Source: Pontibacter coccineus
GTDB taxonomy: Bacteria > Bacteroidota > Bacteroidia > Cytophagales > Hymenobacteraceae
Length of the DNA stretch: 64,000 bases
Direction: 5' to 3'
NCBI RefSeq assembly: GCF_030546575.1
Contig: NZ_JAUOTN010000002.1
Coordinates: forward strand, 434,001 to 498,000
The position numbers and the translations under genes were made by a program. Positions 61,704-64,000 of this stretch are shown here, piece by piece. Under the pieces are notes generated by a model. The model made no database searches. It was not told the origin of the DNA and saw only the letters and a list, made by a program, of their open reading frames with translations. Numbering within the stretch: the stretch's first letter is position 1; every line of letters starts with the position of its first letter.

Positions 61704-64000
61704 ATGAAAAAACTACTACTATTGAGTTTTGCGCTGGTGTTCGCTCTGCTGCAGCAGGCAGTGGCGCAGGGCAAAACTGTTACGGGTACTGTGACAGACC
61801 AGTCGACTGGCCAAGGCCTTCCTGGTGTGGCAGTGCTTGTAAAGGGCACTAGCTCCGGTACAGCGACCGGCGCAGATGGTACTTACTCTATTAGTGTGCC
61901 GGCAGACGGAAACACGCTTGTGTTCCGCTTCCTCGGTTACAAAACTACTGAGCGTCCGATTGGAACTTCTGCTTCTATCAATGTGACTTTAGAGATCGAC
62001 CAGAGACAACTTGATGAAGTTGTGGTGGTTGGTTATGGTACACAGCAGAAAAAAGACGTAACCAGCTCTATCGCGCAGGTAAAAGGTGAGACAATTGCCA
62101 ACATGGCAACACCATCTTTTGACCAGCAGCTGGCAGGTCGTGCTTCTGGTGTGCAGATCACGCAGCCATCCGGTATCCTGGGTGCTCCTCCAAAGATCAA
62201 CATCCGCGGTGTAAACTCTATCTCTTCCAACACGCAGCCACTTATCGTAATTGACGGTGTGCCTGCTACGTCTGGTAACCTGGGTGGTTTCACGCCCTCA
62301 AACGCACTTGCTGACATTAACCCGAACGATATCGAGTCATTCGAGATCTTGAAGGACGGTGCTGCTACAGCGGTTTACGGTTCACGTGCTTCTAACGGTG
62401 TGATCCTGATCACAACGAAACGTGGTAAATCAGGCCAGGCTAAGTTCTCTTACGATGGCTGGGCAGGTTCTGCCAAAGCTATTGAACTACACGACCTGCT
62501 AAACGCACGTGAGTTCGTTGAAATCACGAACGAGAAATATGCTAACCTTGGTCAGTCTTCTCCTGCTGTATTGGGTGATGCTGATACTGACTGGAACAAG
62601 GAAGTATTCCGTACTGCGTTCCAGCAGAGCCATGCATTCTCTGCAAGCGGCGGTACTGATAAAACAACCTACTACTTCTCTCTTGGTTACTCAAACCAGG
62701 AAGGTATTGGCCGTGCTAACAGCCTGGAGCGTTACTCAGTTCGTACAAACCTGCAGACTAAAGTAACCAGCTTCCTTGATTTCGGTTTACAGGCTGGTTT
62801 GACCAACCAGATCAACTCTGGTCCGCTTACTGGCTCTAACAACCTTTCCGGTAACATCTTCGGTGTGATCCGTATGCACCCTAACGTGCCGGCACTTGAT
62901 CCGAATGACCCAACTGGGTATAACATTGATGATCAGAACAACAGATCACTCGGTCGTGGTCCGAACCTGGGTACGATTGCAAACGGTATTCCAAACATCC
63001 GTTTCGTGTTGGATAACAACGTACGTAAAGCAACTACTTACCGTGGTCTGGGTAACGTGTTCCTGGATTTTAAACTGGTTGATAACCTGCGTTTCAGAAC
63101 ACAGCTGGGTGCTGACTTAACACTGGTAGACGACTTCCTGTTCAACGACCCACGTCATGGTGACGGTCAGGGTTCTGGCGGTATCGTTTCACAGGCCTAC
63201 TCTCCAATCAAAGCATGGAACTGGCAGAACATCCTGAGCTACAACAAGTCGTTCAATGAGGTGCACAACCTGGACGTGACTGCTGTACAGGAATACAACA
63301 AAACCAGATCCACTTTCTTCCAGGCGCAAGGTACAGGTCTTTCTGACCGTTTCTTCAACGAAAACCTGGTATCTGGCGCTTTTGCTAACCAGTTTGCTTT
63401 CGGTGGTATTGGTGAGAATGGTCTTGCTTCTTACCTGGGCCGTTTCAACTACAACTATGCCAGCAAGTACTACATTGGTGCCTCCATGCGTGCTGACGGT
63501 CTTTCTAAGCTTTCTCCTGAGAACCGTTGGGGTTATTTCCCTGGTGTGTCTGCAGCCTGGAGAATCTCTGAAGAAGCATTCTTCAAAAACTCATCTGCTC
63601 TTAGCGTTATTTCTGACCTGAGACTGCGTGGTAGCTGGGCAGAGGTGGGTAACAACGGCATCTCTGGTAACTATCCATACCTGGGTTCGTTCGGTGCTGC
63701 TCAGTACGGTACTTTCAACGGTATCGCATTCAGTAACACAGGTAACCCTGACCTGCGTTGGGAAGCTCAGAAGATCACTGACTTTGGCATCGACCTGGGC
63801 TTGTTCGACGGTCGTCTGAACTTGGAATTGGCTTACTGGAAGAAGAATAACTCCGATATCGTTCTTCAGGCGCCAACTCCTCCATCACTGGGTGTGCCTA
63901 ACAACTTTATCACCCGTAACATCGGTCGCGTTGACAACGACGGTATCGAATTCTCGATCTCTGGTACAGTAATCGACAAGTCTAACTTCAGCTGGAACTC
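61704..64000 (+). CDS. SusC/RagA family TonB-dependent receptor (partial, runs off the right edge)
   Basis: Opens at ATG 61704 with MKKLLLLSFALVFALLQQAV, the same N-terminal domain as the left-hand receptor (TVTGTVTDQSTGQGLPGVAV), plug motifs VVVVGYGTQQKKDVTSSIAQ, VIDGVPATSGNLGG and LKDGAATAVYGSRASNGVIL, and the barrel continues through the edge (about 765 residues seen). Codon use is strongly biased to CGT, GGT, GCT, CTG and AAC, unlike the other genes, suggesting very high expression. No iterated motif copy occurs in it. Confidence 0.93.
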   Translation, partial: MKKLLLLSFALVFALLQQAVAQGKTVTGTVTDQSTGQGLPGVAVLVKGTSSGTATGADGTYSISVPADGNTLVFRFLGYKTTERPIGTSASINVTLEIDQRQLDEVVVVGYGTQQKKDVTSSIAQVKGETIANMATPSFDQQLAGRASGVQITQPSGILGAPPKINIRGVNSISSNTQPLIVIDGVPATSGNLGGFTPSNALADINPNDIESFEILKDGAATAVYGSRASNGVILITTKRGKSGQAKFSYDGWAGSAKAIELHDLLNAREFVEITNEKYANLGQSSPAVLGDADTDWNKEVFRTAFQQSHAFSASGGTDKTTYYFSLGYSNQEGIGRANSLERYSVRTNLQTKVTSFLDFGLQAGLTNQINSGPLTGSNNLSGNIFGVIRMHPNVPALDPNDPTGYNIDDQNNRSLGRGPNLGTIANGIPNIRFVLDNNVRKATTYRGLGNVFLDFKLVDNLRFRTQLGADLTLVDDFLFNDPRHGDGQGSGGIVSQAYSPIKAWNWQNILSYNKSFNEVHNLDVTAVQEYNKTRSTFFQAQGTGLSDRFFNENLVSGAFANQFAFGGIGENGLASYLGRFNYNYASKYYIGASMRADGLSKLSPENRWGYFPGVSAAWRISEEAFFKNSSALSVISDLRLRGSWAEVGNNGISGNYPYLGSFGAAQYGTFNGIAFSNTGNPDLRWEAQKITDFGIDLGLFDGRLNLELAYWKKNNSDIVLQAPTPPSLGVPNNFITRNIGRVDNDGIEFSISGTVIDKSNFSWN

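Overview
The window looks like chromosome of an aerobic, heterotrophic Bacteroidota bacterium of the Cytophagales, most likely Hymenobacteraceae (Pontibacter-like). The evidence is two SusC/RagA-type TonB receptors with a SusD partner, secreted proteins with type IX secretion C-terminal sorting domains, a DnaA/Lon/HslU set of Cytophagales type, GC a little above 50 percent by eye, and intergenic palindromic repeats typical of this phylum. There is no tRNA, rRNA, CRISPR array, prophage or complete IS element.

Layout. 1-3.7 kb: methylmalonyl-CoA mutase large (partial) and small subunits on the minus strand, separated by a GNAT and a SnoaL-like gene. 3.7-10.7 kb: a DUF1232 protein, an M20 amidohydrolase, two paralogous T9SS-exported proteins and a 5'-nucleotidase split into two genes. 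10.8-24.5 kb: core genes (dnaA, OsmC, GH3-like, dxr, rseP, LysM, OmpA/PD40, lon). 24.9-27.8 kb: hslU, a hypothetical membrane protein and an SDR enzyme. 28-43.9 kb: an acetate/propionate utilisation module with an InsA-like DNA-binding protein, porin, DUF4212 plus SSS symporter, a transporter-fused sensor kinase with its response regulator (CrbS/CrbR-like), propionyl-CoA synthetase, acetyl-CoA synthetase, a cNMP/CBS/DUF294 protein and an exonuclease. 43.9-46.4 kb: an AT-rich gene with a possible HEPN motif and small secreted proteins. 46.5-55.3 kb: RidA, NUDIX, PlsC, GatC, a large TPR membrane protein, an ABC ATPase, cobalamin adenosyltransferase, IlvE and RF2 with its programmed frameshift. 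55.3-64 kb: a SusC/SusD/lipoprotein operon (minus) divergent from a second SusC (plus, runs off the end).

How the genes fit together. Propionyl-CoA synthetase, B12-dependent methylmalonyl-CoA mutase and PduO-type adenosyltransferase would form a propionate to succinyl-CoA route. The 28-43.9 kb block would sense, import and activate acetate and propionate. Three genes in that block are broken as written: the porin by an 11-bp tandem duplication, prpE by a deletion of about 56 bp, and a DinB-like gene by an in-frame amber codon.

The most striking signal is not a gene. The heptamer AGGTATA/TATACCT (best form CAGGTATAG/CTATACCTG) occurs about 118 times by hand count, in near-equal orientations, where about 6-8 are expected by chance. 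It lies in coding and non-coding DNA, forms inverted pairs (including a 42-bp perfect palindrome at 12361-12402), and lies exactly at the breakpoints of the damaged porin and prpE genes. It resembles the uptake sequences of Neisseria/Pasteurellaceae or cyanobacterial HIP1 in pattern, not in sequence. I know of no description of it, but I could not search.
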